A DNA stretch of 64,000 nucleotides from Poriferisphaera corsica (lineage in GTDB: Bacteria; Planctomycetota; Phycisphaerae; Phycisphaerales; Phycisphaeraceae): assembly GCF_007747445.1 (NCBI RefSeq), contig NZ_CP036425.1:1100175-1164174 (forward strand). The letters are read 5' to 3'. This document shows, one piece after another, positions 55,139 through 63,335 of the stretch. Both the position numbers and the translations under genes were made by a program. The notes beneath the pieces were generated by a model that saw nothing but the letters and a program-made list of their open reading frames with translations, was not told the origin of the DNA and searched no databases. Numbering within the stretch: position 1 is the first letter of the stretch; each line of letters starts with the position of its first letter.

Positions 55139-57847
55139 TCATCCACCTCGGCTGAGCGGTGACCATGTCTCCGGTTTGTCGAGCATCTGAAGCTCCGGTG
55201 CCGCGTTAGACTCGAATATCCCCTTCGTCTTTGTCAGCCAGATCTTCATCAAGATGAACAGCACCAACCCAGCTCCCAGCATTCCACCCATAATCATCCC
55301 CGCCAGTCGCAGCGATTCATCTTTCACTGGCTCACTTCGCAGCGCCGCCGCGTCCGTAATCTCAGTCGAATCCGTCCTATTGAGAATCTGATCCTGAGCT
55401 AGCTGATACGCCATAAACGCTCGCGTCATCGCTTTCAGCAGCGGAACCGCACGATCCTTATCTGTCGTCTGGTATGACAACTTCATCATCGGCGCTGTGC
55501 CGCTTACTTTCAAACCTTCACCCAAGACTTCTTTAAGATTCGCCACATTGTATGACTTGATATTCATCTGTTGCAGCTGAGCCACCGCTTCCTTCAGCAC
55601 AGGATCGCTCATCAGTACCTTACGCTGTTGCGGCAGCCATCCCTGATCTTTAATCGTATTATTCCCACTCACCGGCAAATCATCTGCCTTCGCCGTCGTC
55701 ACACGCATGGGATCAAACGTTAGTCCCGCTGTGGCCTCATACGTCGGCTTTTCCAGCCTCATCGCCGCAGCATACGAAAACAGCGCCGAACCGATCACTG
55801 CAAAGATCAGCAGTAACACCTGCGTTGTCGCTTTCGCTGTCGCCCAGCGTTTGACCATCTCCGTCTCAGATTGCTCCAGAAACTTCTTCACATCCATCAG
55901 CATCTGACGTTCTTTCTCAACGCCCAACTGCTGCGCATTGGTTGATTCAACATTCACTTCCACCTGACGCAACTCAAAATCGCGTTTCTTCAGTAGCCGC
56001 TTCAATGTCTTCAGCCGCTCCATGCGCCGGTGCATGTGCTTCAGCTCCATGCCATCAATCTGTCCGTCCGCCCCGTTGCTTTCACCTCGCGCTTCAAGTT
56101 CTGCTTCTTTCTCTTTAAGCTTCGCTTTTTCTTGTTCCAGTTGTTCCTTGCCCTGAGCCAGAATCTGCTTGAATGATTTCTGTTTTTCTTCAAGCTGCTC
56201 ACGTTTGCGCTCAAACTCAGCCGCCTGCTGCTTGTATAACTCCAACTCCTCGGTCAGTTGATGATTCTGCTCTTCAAGTTGATCCGAACGCTGCTGCAAT
56301 TCTTCAACAAACTCACCTTCATGTGCCGCCGCGGATGATAACTGCTCTCGCTTCGCCTTCAGTTCACTTTCCATGACCTCAAGCGCAGCTTCCCGTTCGC
56401 CCAATGCATGCTCGCGTGTTTCAATTTCGCTCAGCAACTTATCTGCGTCAGCCGTCTGGCCTTCAAGCGCGTCCGACTGTGTATGCAGTAAATCTTCAAG
56501 TTCTGTCAGTCGGCCGCGTCCTGTTTCAAGCTCATTTCTGAGCTTCTCATTCTCTGTCCCCATCGCATCCAACTCGCCGCGCAGAATTTCAAATTGCTCA
56601 GATCCTTCTTCAGAATCCGCCAGATTCGCCGCCTGCTCTGCAAGTTTGTGGCGTGTCTGATCAAGCTGCTGCTCCTGCGCTTTCAGCGCATCTTCTCGCA
56701 TCTGCAACTCAAATTTGTGCTTCTCAAATTCTTTTTTCTGCCCAACAACTGCTTCGCGTTCCGCATCAACCTCGCCGCGCACAGCTTCAGCTTCTTCTCG
56801 CATCTGTGCAATCGCGACCTGTTCTTGTTCCACTGCCTCACGAGACTGCCGCACTTCTTCGTGCTGCTCTTCAATCAGTTTGGCATGAACATCTTTTTGC
56901 GAATCAAACTCACTATATTGCTGCTCAAAATCTGCTTCACGTTTCGTGAGTTTCTCACGATCATCATCAACTAGTTTTTGCAGGTGATTCAGATCTTCAC
57001 GAGTCTGCTCAATCTCATCCAGCACAGCCGTAAACTTCTCACGATCCTGTTCGAATGCACCGCGTTCTTCTTCTAACTTACGCTTAGATCCGCTGTGTGA
57101 TTGCTCATCTCGATCAATCGCCTCTCGCCGTTGGCTGATATCAGCCTCAAGATCCTGCAGTGATTGCTCACTGTCTCGGAATTCTGCCCAGCAATGGTCC
57201 AGTTTTTGGCGGTCGTCCTCATAAGCTTGTTTCGCTTCCGCAAGCTTCACACGCGCTTCTTCTAATGCTTCGTTTTCTTTCGTATACCCCGCCACTTTTT
57301 CCTTCAGATCCCCGCGATCCTTTGCCAACTCCCCCTTCAATCCCTCAAGTTCATTCTTCCACAGATCCAAACGATCCCGCTGTTCATTCAGCTTTTGCTG
57401 CGCTGATTCAACTTCACCAATCCGCCCCTGTAGATCTTCTTCACGCGCAGATTGTTCCTCTTGCCTTCCGCGAAGTTCTTCCCATTGGCCTTTTAATTCA
57501 ACTTTCTGCTTGTCCGCATCTTGCTGCAATTGTTCAACAAGCTGATGCCGCTCCTCCAGCAGCGCCTGCTCCTGATCGTGCAGCTTCACCTTTTCATCAT
57601 GCTGACGTTCGCGTTCCTCAAGCTCCGCCCGTCGCGCACCAAGCTCCTCGGTCAGCCCTTCCAGCTTATTCCGATCGTCCTCAATGCGCGCAGCTTCACT
57701 CTCCAGCCGCTCCTTGCTCGACTCCTGATCCTGCTGCCAACTCTTCAGCTGCTGCAGCTTCGACTCAAGATCACCAAGCAATCCCAGCACCTCACCAGAA
57801 CCCGGCGAGTCAATCTGTTTCGTTTCGTTAATTTTCTCTTCTTTCAT
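55139..57847 (-). CDS. long coiled-coil protein fused to Wzz-like two-helix membrane module
   Basis: 902 residues. Residues about 20-660 are an almost unbroken coiled coil, rich in Glu, Gln, Lys, Leu and Arg, in SMC/Rad50-like heptads without ATPase motifs. At about 675-697 and 849-868 lie two membrane helices. The roughly 150 residues between them begin E-K-P-T-Y-E-A-T-A-G-L-T-F-D-P, like the periplasmic start of Wzz/polysaccharide copolymerase proteins, and the second helix follows a long helical stretch as in that family. The coiled coil would be in the cytoplasm. A link to surface polysaccharide export or to envelope-chromosome organisation is inference. Monocistronic. Confidence 0.75.
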   Translation of the reverse strand: MKEEKINETKQIDSPGSGEVLGLLGDLESKLQQLKSWQQDQESSKERLESEAARIEDDRNKLEGLTEELGARRAELEERERQHDEKVKLHDQEQALLEERHQLVEQLQQDADKQKVELKGQWEELRGRQEEQSAREEDLQGRIGEVESAQQKLNEQRDRLDLWKNELEGLKGELAKDRGDLKEKVAGYTKENEALEEARVKLAEAKQAYEDDRQKLDHCWAEFRDSEQSLQDLEADISQRREAIDRDEQSHSGSKRKLEEERGAFEQDREKFTAVLDEIEQTREDLNHLQKLVDDDREKLTKREADFEQQYSEFDSQKDVHAKLIEEQHEEVRQSREAVEQEQVAIAQMREEAEAVRGEVDAEREAVVGQKKEFEKHKFELQMREDALKAQEQQLDQTRHKLAEQAANLADSEEGSEQFEILRGELDAMGTENEKLRNELETGRGRLTELEDLLHTQSDALEGQTADADKLLSEIETREHALGEREAALEVMESELKAKREQLSSAAAHEGEFVEELQQRSDQLEEQNHQLTEELELYKQQAAEFERKREQLEEKQKSFKQILAQGKEQLEQEKAKLKEKEAELEARGESNGADGQIDGMELKHMHRRMERLKTLKRLLKKRDFELRQVEVNVESTNAQQLGVEKERQMLMDVKKFLEQSETEMVKRWATAKATTQVLLLIFAVIGSALFSYAAAMRLEKPTYEATAGLTFDPMRVTTAKADDLPVSGNNTIKDQGWLPQQRKVLMSDPVLKEAVAQLQQMNIKSYNVANLKEVLGEGLKVSGTAPMMKLSYQTTDKDRAVPLLKAMTRAFMAYQLAQDQILNRTDSTEITDAAALRSEPVKDESLRLAGMIMGGMLGAGLVLFILMKIWLTKTKGIFESNAAPELQMLDKPETWSPLSRGG

Positions 57848-58091
57848 AGGGCGTCTCGCATCCGAATCGTCACATATCCTCCAGATCGACCAGATCCACC
57901 CCCGAGATAAGGGCTAACCATGTAAAATCACACACCTGTTTTCCACCCTTCCCCAATCACCGCTCAGCACCACCCCGACTCTCATCTTTCGCCCTCACAA
58001 TCCGCCCCTAGCATCCCCCCATTCACCCATAATTGATACAATCAGCCGATAATCTTCCTGTTCCTTTATCCGCACCGCACGCAAAAAAAAG

Positions 58092-58949
58092 ATGACCGAC
58101 GCCACCTCCATATCCCAGCCCGACGCCTCAGACGTCTTCCTTGACGTTAAGAATGTCTCCTTCGCTTATCCGCCTTCTCCACCAAACCCGCACGTCCTCA
58201 CCGACATCTCTCTCCAACTCCATCCCGGCCGCATCACCGCCCTCATCGGCCCCAACGCCGCCGGCAAATCCACCCTCGTCAAGCTCATGCTCGGCCAACT
58301 CGCACCCACCACAGGCTCAATCCTCCTTCCACCACTCGGTTACAACACAACCGTCTCCTCACTACCCCCCATCCAACGTGCCAAGCACATCTGCTATGTT
58401 CCTCAACGCCCCACGCTCTCCTTTGCCTACACCGTTCGCCAAGTCGTCGAAATGGGGCGCTTCGCCCTCGGCCAATCCCCCCAAGCCGTCGATTGGGCAC
58501 TCGAACGCTGCGATCTCCACCCACAAGCCAACAAAATCTTCTCCCAGCTCTCAGGCGGACAGCAGCAACGCGTCACCATCGCCCGCGCCCTCGCCCAAAG
58601 CTATACCGATCCCGAAATCGAAAAAACCGCCACTCAGCCTTCTCAAAACCTAAAAATATTCCTACTCGATGAGCCCGGCTCCAACCTCGACCTTTGGCAC
58701 ATCCAGCAAATGATGGCCGTCCTTCGTCAACGCGCCGACGCAGGCTTCGCCGTCCTCGTCGTCCTCCACGACATCAACCTCGCCGCCAGGCACGCCGACG
58801 ACGTTCTCCTCCTCAATCAAGGCGCACTCGCTGCCGCAGGCCCTTGGCAAACCGTCCTCAATCCACAAATCCTTCAATCAGTCTACCGCGTTAAAATCCA
58901 ACAACTCGCCATCCCCCACTCCAATCGCCCCTACTTCCTCATCGACTAA
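58092..58949 (+). CDS. ABC transporter ATP-binding protein (iron-siderophore/heme type)
   Basis: 285 residues. Walker A GPNAAGKST at 53-61, Q-loop at YVPQRP, signature LSGGQQQR at 153-160, Walker B IFLLDEP at 189-195 and H-loop His226 in VLHDINLAARHAD. Overall sequence and the long helical region resemble FepC/BtuD-type ATPases that drive iron-siderophore, heme or B12 uptake. An unusual 20-residue insert (SYTDPEIEKTATQPSQ) sits between signature and Walker B. No permease or binding protein is adjacent, so the transported compound is unknown. No clear ribosome site. Confidence 0.88.
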   Translation: MTDATSISQPDASDVFLDVKNVSFAYPPSPPNPHVLTDISLQLHPGRITALIGPNAAGKSTLVKLMLGQLAPTTGSILLPPLGYNTTVSSLPPIQRAKHICYVPQRPTLSFAYTVRQVVEMGRFALGQSPQAVDWALERCDLHPQANKIFSQLSGGQQQRVTIARALAQSYTDPEIEKTATQPSQNLKIFLLDEPGSNLDLWHIQQMMAVLRQRADAGFAVLVVLHDINLAARHADDVLLLNQGALAAAGPWQTVLNPQILQSVYRVKIQQLAIPHSNRPYFLID

Positions 58950-59154
58950 CCCCCCCTGTTCATATCACCACACTTCCAACTCCGCCCTTGACCCAACGCG
59001 CAAAAAAACGTCTTATCTCTATCAATCTCGCTCCAGACCCTAGACCCATTTCTTCACTCCCGCATATCCCAATCCCATTCTTCCCACATTTGTGAGCGCC
59101 TTTTCATTCTTCCCCTGTTAGAATGCCTACAACTGGCAACCAACAGGAAACCTC

Positions 59155-59943
59155 ATGATGATCCCACTAATCCCAAACATCCTCGCACAAAACCAGCCCA
59201 GCGGTGGCAGCGGCCAACTCATTTTCTGGATTATCATGCTCGTCATCATCTTTGGCTCGACGATCGCAAACGCCGTCAAAGAATATCTCAAATCTCAAAA
59301 AGCAAAGTCCAACCGCAATTCGCCTCAGCAAAGCAATCAACGTCAACAGGAAATGCAAGCCCGTTCAGGTAACCGTTCTTTCGACACCGAGCCCGCTAAT
59401 CTCTCCATGGCTGAACGCATCGCCCGCGCCCGAGCCAAAGCCGAGTACGAAAAGAAACAGAAATCTCTCAATCAACGCCCACCCATCACACAGTCCTCAC
59501 CAACGCCAACACAACAACCCGACTCCGACGTAACAGCTAGGCGGCAAGCCGCCGAACAAGCACGCATCCGGCAGCAGCGCGAACAAAAGCGCATGGCCGC
59601 AGAGCGTCAACGCCAACGCGAAAACGAACGCCGTCAACGTATCCGTCTCGAACAGCAAAAACGCGCCGAAGCAGCTCGGGCACATCGGCATCACGAACAC
59701 AAAGATCCACCCCCTCAAACCGCTTCCTCTCCTCCTTCGCCACAATCCGAACAAACTCAGCAAGCAGAATCGTCACAATATCAGCGTCCATCTAGACGTG
59801 TCGCCTCATCACTCAATACAGCCAGTGATTTGGATTTCGACAAACTCACCACCAACGATCTCCGCACCGCCTTAATCCTCAAAGAAGTCCTCGACAAGCC
59901 CGTTGCCCTCCGTTCACCCGACGACAGCAACACCTTGTTTTAA
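59155..59943 (+). CDS. small membrane protein with charged linker and conserved C-terminal motif
   Basis: 262 residues. One N-terminal membrane helix (about 20-44) precedes a Gln/Arg/Lys/Glu-rich region with coiled-coil character (residues 95-180), a Pro/Ser/Gln linker, and a short C-terminal motif DLRTALILKEVLDKPVALR. Similar short motifs end several membrane-anchored hypothetical proteins of Planctomycetes. AGGAAAC precedes the ATG. Function unknown; topology suggests a cytoplasmic tail that binds a partner. Confidence 0.65.
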   Translation: MMIPLIPNILAQNQPSGGSGQLIFWIIMLVIIFGSTIANAVKEYLKSQKAKSNRNSPQQSNQRQQEMQARSGNRSFDTEPANLSMAERIARARAKAEYEKKQKSLNQRPPITQSSPTPTQQPDSDVTARRQAAEQARIRQQREQKRMAAERQRQRENERRQRIRLEQQKRAEAARAHRHHEHKDPPPQTASSPPSPQSEQTQQAESSQYQRPSRRVASSLNTASDLDFDKLTTNDLRTALILKEVLDKPVALRSPDDSNTLF

Positions 59944-60018
59944 TAGACTGATTGCAGATCTCCAAGCAGGCAATCCAGCCTCTCCGTAACCAAGCTTTCA
60001 CGTATTTTAAAACGTCCT

Positions 60019-60058
60019 TCAAGCCCACGACCGCCGGTCGTGGGGTGTTCTGCAATCC
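60019..60058 (+). repeat. dispersed hairpin repeat, copy 3 (CCCACG stem)
   Basis: TCAAG-CCCACG-ACCGCCGGT-CGTGGG-GTGTTCTGCAATCC. Identical stem and core to the copy at 29477. It lies 75 bases after the stop of the 59155 gene and 85 before the macrodomain gene. Confidence 0.8.
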
Positions 60059-60141
60059 AACGATCAATGGCTGGCAAACTTTCGTTATCAACCAATAACC
60101 CAAAGTGTGAGTATTTTCTCAAAGCGCACTAAAATATACGC

Positions 60142-60798
60142 ATGAGCGATATCCCCCTCCCGCAATCCGAAAACGATCCTGTCCTCTCGCGCATCGAGGT
60201 TCTCGTTGCCGACATCACCACGCTCAATGTTGATGTGATTGTCAATGCCGCCAACGAATCTCTCCTAGGCGGGTCAGGTGTCGACGGCGCCATTCACAAC
60301 GCCGCCGGCCCAGAGCTACTCGAGCACAACAAAACGCTCGACGGCTGCAAAACCGGGCTCGCCGTCATCACTCCCTCGTTCAACCTCGCTTCTCGCAGTA
60401 TCAAGCACATCATCCACACCGTCGGCCCCATCTGGCGTGAAGTGACTGACAACCCTCTTCCAGGTCAGCCCAACGTCAACGCCAAGATCGGTTACACCCT
60501 CGAGGACACACTCCTCGCAAGCTGCTACATGCAGGCTCTCACACTCACGACTAATCATAAGTTAGAGACGATCGCGTTTCCCTCGATAGCCACCGGTGTC
60601 TACAACTTCCCCAAACCTCGCGCCGCCAAGATCGCCTTCGGCCACATCTTCGGCTACCTCTCAAACTACGCACCTAACCCTGAGACAGACTTCCCCAAAA
60701 AAGTTACCATCTGCTGCTTCTCTCAAGCCGATGCGGATCTCTACATCCAAACTATCGCTACCAAAGATGACTGGATGTTCAATCGAGGCCGCATCTAA
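60142..60798 (+). CDS. macrodomain protein (MacroD-type ADP-ribose hydrolase)
   Basis: 218 residues. A macrodomain binds ADP-ribose and, in the MacroD group, removes it from proteins or from O-acetyl-ADP-ribose. The signature NAANESLLGGSGVDGAIHN spans 35-53 with the catalytic-type Gly-Val-Asp segment; IAFPSIATGVYNFP and HTVGPIW are the other ligand loops. It starts at the ATG at 60142 with no strong ribosome site. It lies between two copies of the dispersed hairpin and has no ADP-ribosyltransferase nearby. Confidence 0.9.
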   Translation: MSDIPLPQSENDPVLSRIEVLVADITTLNVDVIVNAANESLLGGSGVDGAIHNAAGPELLEHNKTLDGCKTGLAVITPSFNLASRSIKHIIHTVGPIWREVTDNPLPGQPNVNAKIGYTLEDTLLASCYMQALTLTTNHKLETIAFPSIATGVYNFPKPRAAKIAFGHIFGYLSNYAPNPETDFPKKVTICCFSQADADLYIQTIATKDDWMFNRGRI

Positions 60799-60815
60799 CT
60801 AACATCAGCACCACC

Positions 60816-60848
60816 TCAAGCCCCGTCCGTTGGTGCGGGGGTGTTATC
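60816..60848 (+). repeat. dispersed hairpin repeat, copy 4 (CCCCG stem)
   Basis: TCAAGCCCCG-TCCGTTGGT-GCGGGGG-TGTT. Third stem variant: outer CCCCG / CGGGG, core TCCGTTGGT instead of ACCGCCGGT. 18 bases after the macrodomain stop. Confidence 0.65.
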
Positions 60849-60975
60849 CCATATAAAAGTAAATACCTGCAACCACACAAACACCTCGCTTGCGTCTTAT
60901 CTAGCACTAGAACTTATAACTAGCACTATTCCACCCATTGACAATGCCCCCCACATCGCTCACACTGAACCCATC

Positions 60976-61431
60976 ATGCGTGCCCCAAAACATATCCTGA
61001 CTATCTTAATACTCAGCCTGCTCTTGACTGCATGCAATCTCGGCCCGTCCATTAAAGTTAAATCCGACATTGGCTCGCTTAAAACCGTCACACTTTCCGG
61101 CTCACTCACCTTACGGCCTGAACTCAAACAAATACTTCACGAAGAAGATTGGACCATCCAACGTTTCGGCCGCATCGAAGACACCACCGGCCAAATCGAT
61201 GACTACCCCAGCATCGATCCCGCCAACCAACTCCCTACGTATCATTATCTGGACATTGCCGCGTACGAAACCAAAACTTCCGACAATCCCCAGTTATCAA
61301 TCTACCGCATCCATATCCGCATGTTCGGCGCAGACCCCAATCGTGATATATTCGAAATAAAGGGTATCGCAAACAAAAATCAAATCCTCGAGAACTTCAG
61401 ATCTCTCGTCAGCGGTCGATATACTAAATAG
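60976..61431 (+). CDS. small lipoprotein of unknown function
   Basis: 151 residues. Signal with L-L-L-T-A-C (Cys20) is a clear lipobox. The mature part is beta-rich (SIKVKSDIGSLKTVTLSG..), with no family recognised. The open frame extends 45 codons upstream, but the ATG at 60976 starts a proper signal peptide. It may be cotranscribed with the next lipoprotein, 32 bases downstream. Confidence 0.7.
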   Translation: MRAPKHILTILILSLLLTACNLGPSIKVKSDIGSLKTVTLSGSLTLRPELKQILHEEDWTIQRFGRIEDTTGQIDDYPSIDPANQLPTYHYLDIAAYETKTSDNPQLSIYRIHIRMFGADPNRDIFEIKGIANKNQILENFRSLVSGRYTK

Positions 61432-61463
61432 GGCGGTCCAGCTCTTACGACCAAGGTGGGATC

Positions 61464-61997
61464 ATGCAACATCTGAAAGCAGTTCTTCAGACCTCCATCG
61501 TTATCACTGTTATACTCACAGCAGCCGGCTGCTCCCTCTTCCGCAGCGATGCTGTCGATGACATGATCATCGGCTCTGCGCCATCCAACCCCTCAGCCAT
61601 CGACTATTACAATGTCTACGAACCCTACAACGATGCAGCCTCCGGCCTCAAAGGCACTTGGTATATGCATAACTCATCAGGTGGCTGGGACCTCATCCTC
61701 TACGAAAACGGCTTCTACTCGCTCCAAAAGCTCGTAGGCTACGGCATGGACGACTCGGAAGTCGGCACATTCAAACTCAAAAACAACATCCTCTATCTCT
61801 CATCTAACGGCCAGTTAGATGAAACCCGTCGCCGTCAATGGGCACCTCGTAAACTCATCGTCATGCAGAACGAAACCAACACAATCCTCGTACCTAAACG
61901 CTACGAGACCCAATTCCGCAAGTACGGCTCATCCCGCTATGTCTGCTTCAACCGTCGCGCGATCGGCGAAACCGTCGATTTTGTACCCGAAGATTAA
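61464..61997 (+). CDS. lipoprotein of unknown function
   Basis: 177 residues. Signal and lipobox L-T-A-A-G-C (Cys23). The mature part (GLKGTWYMHNSSGGWDLILYENGFYSLQ, later TNTILVPKRYE) looks like a lipocalin-like or DUF-type beta-barrel of a small solute- or lipid-binding protein, but this is only suggestive. AAGGTGGG precedes the ATG. Ends at a strong terminator. Confidence 0.7.
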   Translation: MQHLKAVLQTSIVITVILTAAGCSLFRSDAVDDMIIGSAPSNPSAIDYYNVYEPYNDAASGLKGTWYMHNSSGGWDLILYENGFYSLQKLVGYGMDDSEVGTFKLKNNILYLSSNGQLDETRRRQWAPRKLIVMQNETNTILVPKRYETQFRKYGSSRYVCFNRRAIGETVDFVPED

Positions 61998-62020
61998 TTC
62001 GACTGAACAAACAAAAAAAC

Positions 62021-62054
62021 AAAACCTCGCAGCCATATGCCGCGAGGTTTTTTT
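62021..62054 (+). terminator. terminator after lipoprotein gene
   Basis: Nine-base stem AAACCTCGC / GCGAGGTTT with an eleven-base loop, followed by T-run. 25 bases after the stop. Confidence 0.88.
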
Positions 62055-62093
62055 ATGTCAGCATCTGTCAAATACGACACCTCCCCCCTCCAC

Positions 62094-62130
62094 TCAAGCC
62101 TGCCACCGCCGGTGGCAGGGTGTTTGAAAT
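62094..62130 (+). repeat. dispersed hairpin repeat, copy 5 (CCTGCC stem)
   Basis: TCAAG-CCTGCC-ACCGCCGGT-GGCAGG-GTGTTTGAAAT. Same stem as copy 1 at 23081. Lies between the lipoprotein terminator and the convergent trmL gene. Confidence 0.8.
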
Positions 62131-62192
62131 AGTCACGCACATCATCTGTACAGGTGTCTAACCACCAGTTATCCGTACCCTTAATCCAACCA

Positions 62193-62663
62193 CTACTCAA
62201 GAATATGTTTGTCCAATAATCCCGCTTTCAAGGAAGCTTGCGTTAAAACGATCGCAGCCGTGTTTGATAAATTGTAAGAACGCACTGGCCCAGGGATCGG
62301 CACATAAATACACGTCTTCGCATACTTCTCTCGCCAGCTTTCTGGCAGCCCCGTGTTTTCATTCCCAAAAATCAAAACATCCCCATCCTGATACGCCGGC
62401 CCATCAAACCGCATCTCGCCAAACTTCGTAACTAAATATGGTTGCCGATCACCGAGCCATTCCAAGAACGCGTCATCATCCTCATGCAATGTGATGGTTA
62501 GATCATCCCAATAATCCAACCCAGCACGTTTTGCATTGGTGTCGGTGATTTCGAACTTGGTTGGGCCGATGATGTGCAGATGGGCATTCATGCCCACGCA
62601 TTGGCGGGCAATGTTACCGGTGTTTGGCGGGATCGCAGGCTGATAGAGAGCAACATGAATCAT
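62193..62663 (-). CDS. trmL: tRNA (cytidine/uridine-2'-O)-methyltransferase
   Basis: 156 residues of the SPOUT superfamily, about the size of TrmL, which methylates position 34 of tRNA-Leu. The knotted SAM site is IFGNENTGLPE and IPGPVRSYNLSNTAAIVL; the start IHVALYQPAIPPNTGNIARQC is the family pattern. A TTG two codons upstream (62669) is possible; the ATG at 62663 is preferred. TrmL is the best name; close relatives (TrmJ-like, short) cannot be excluded by eye. Confidence 0.9.
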   Translation of the reverse strand: MIHVALYQPAIPPNTGNIARQCVGMNAHLHIIGPTKFEITDTNAKRAGLDYWDDLTITLHEDDDAFLEWLGDRQPYLVTKFGEMRFDGPAYQDGDVLIFGNENTGLPESWREKYAKTCIYVPIPGPVRSYNLSNTAAIVLTQASLKAGLLDKHILE

Positions 62664-63335
62664 GTCCAAATCTTAGAACCACGTAGCAGATCTGCAAGGC
62701 GGGCTTTGCTTAGGTCGATGTCATCACCTTCGTGCAGTGACAGCATGACCCAGTATCCGGGTGGCGCACAAAGGCAAAAATCCTGTACAACGGTTGCGCG
62801 TTGAGGAGGGGTTTAAAAGCCGAATATGCGGTTCTGGGAATCGTTGTTTGGCGCACAAAACCGTTGAATTTCCGGAGCAACAATAGAGCAAGTGATTGTT
62901 TGGTCAGAGCTTACGATGTGGGAATGGATGAAAAGCAAAAGTACTCACTTTCACTCGGAATCTTCAAAGAATGCCAAACTGTGGCTGAGAATCATGAGAA
63001 AACCACAAGGAATGGCCAGGAAATGGCTTTTTTTTGTGCGCACAAACCCGACTGTTAAGCAAAACGTGCGCACAGGATCGTATCAAATTAACGTCAACAA
63101 AAAGAAAGCATAATTCGCATCTGCTCCGTTAATTTGGGCGAGATATGAATATCAATTTGATTGAGACGGTTTTAGTGTGCTTTGCATTCGGCAGCTTCAA
63201 TCTTTTTGTCCAAATCATTTGAATCGGAAATTTGCTGGCGCATACTTGCGGGTAGGAGAAAGATCGACTGATGCAATGTCAGTTGTTCCTGTGCTTAAAC
63301 CCCCAAAAGTTTGTGTAGATCAGAGGAGATAGATA
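62664..63335. other. intergenic region with GTGCGC motifs
   Basis: 670 bases between diverging trmL and the last gene. It holds four copies of the GTGCGC-containing word (listed next). An 85-codon frame at 62801 spans two of them and has no recognisable content or ribosome site. Composition changes from C-rich to G-rich here. Confidence 0.55.
62762..63075. promoter_or_regulatory. cluster of TTTTGTGCGC / TGTGCGCACA motifs, second site
   Basis: GGCGCACAAAGG at 62762 and GGCGCACAAAACC at 62850 (both the motif on the minus strand), full palindrome TTTTGTGCGCACAAA at 63032 and CGTGCGCACAGG at 63065. Same word as in the 35.2-35.4 kb gap. Confidence 0.4.

Noticed and set aside
62801-63058. 85-codon frame near the right edge
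   Set aside because: No ribosome site or family content, and it runs across two copies of the palindromic motif; more likely regulatory DNA.
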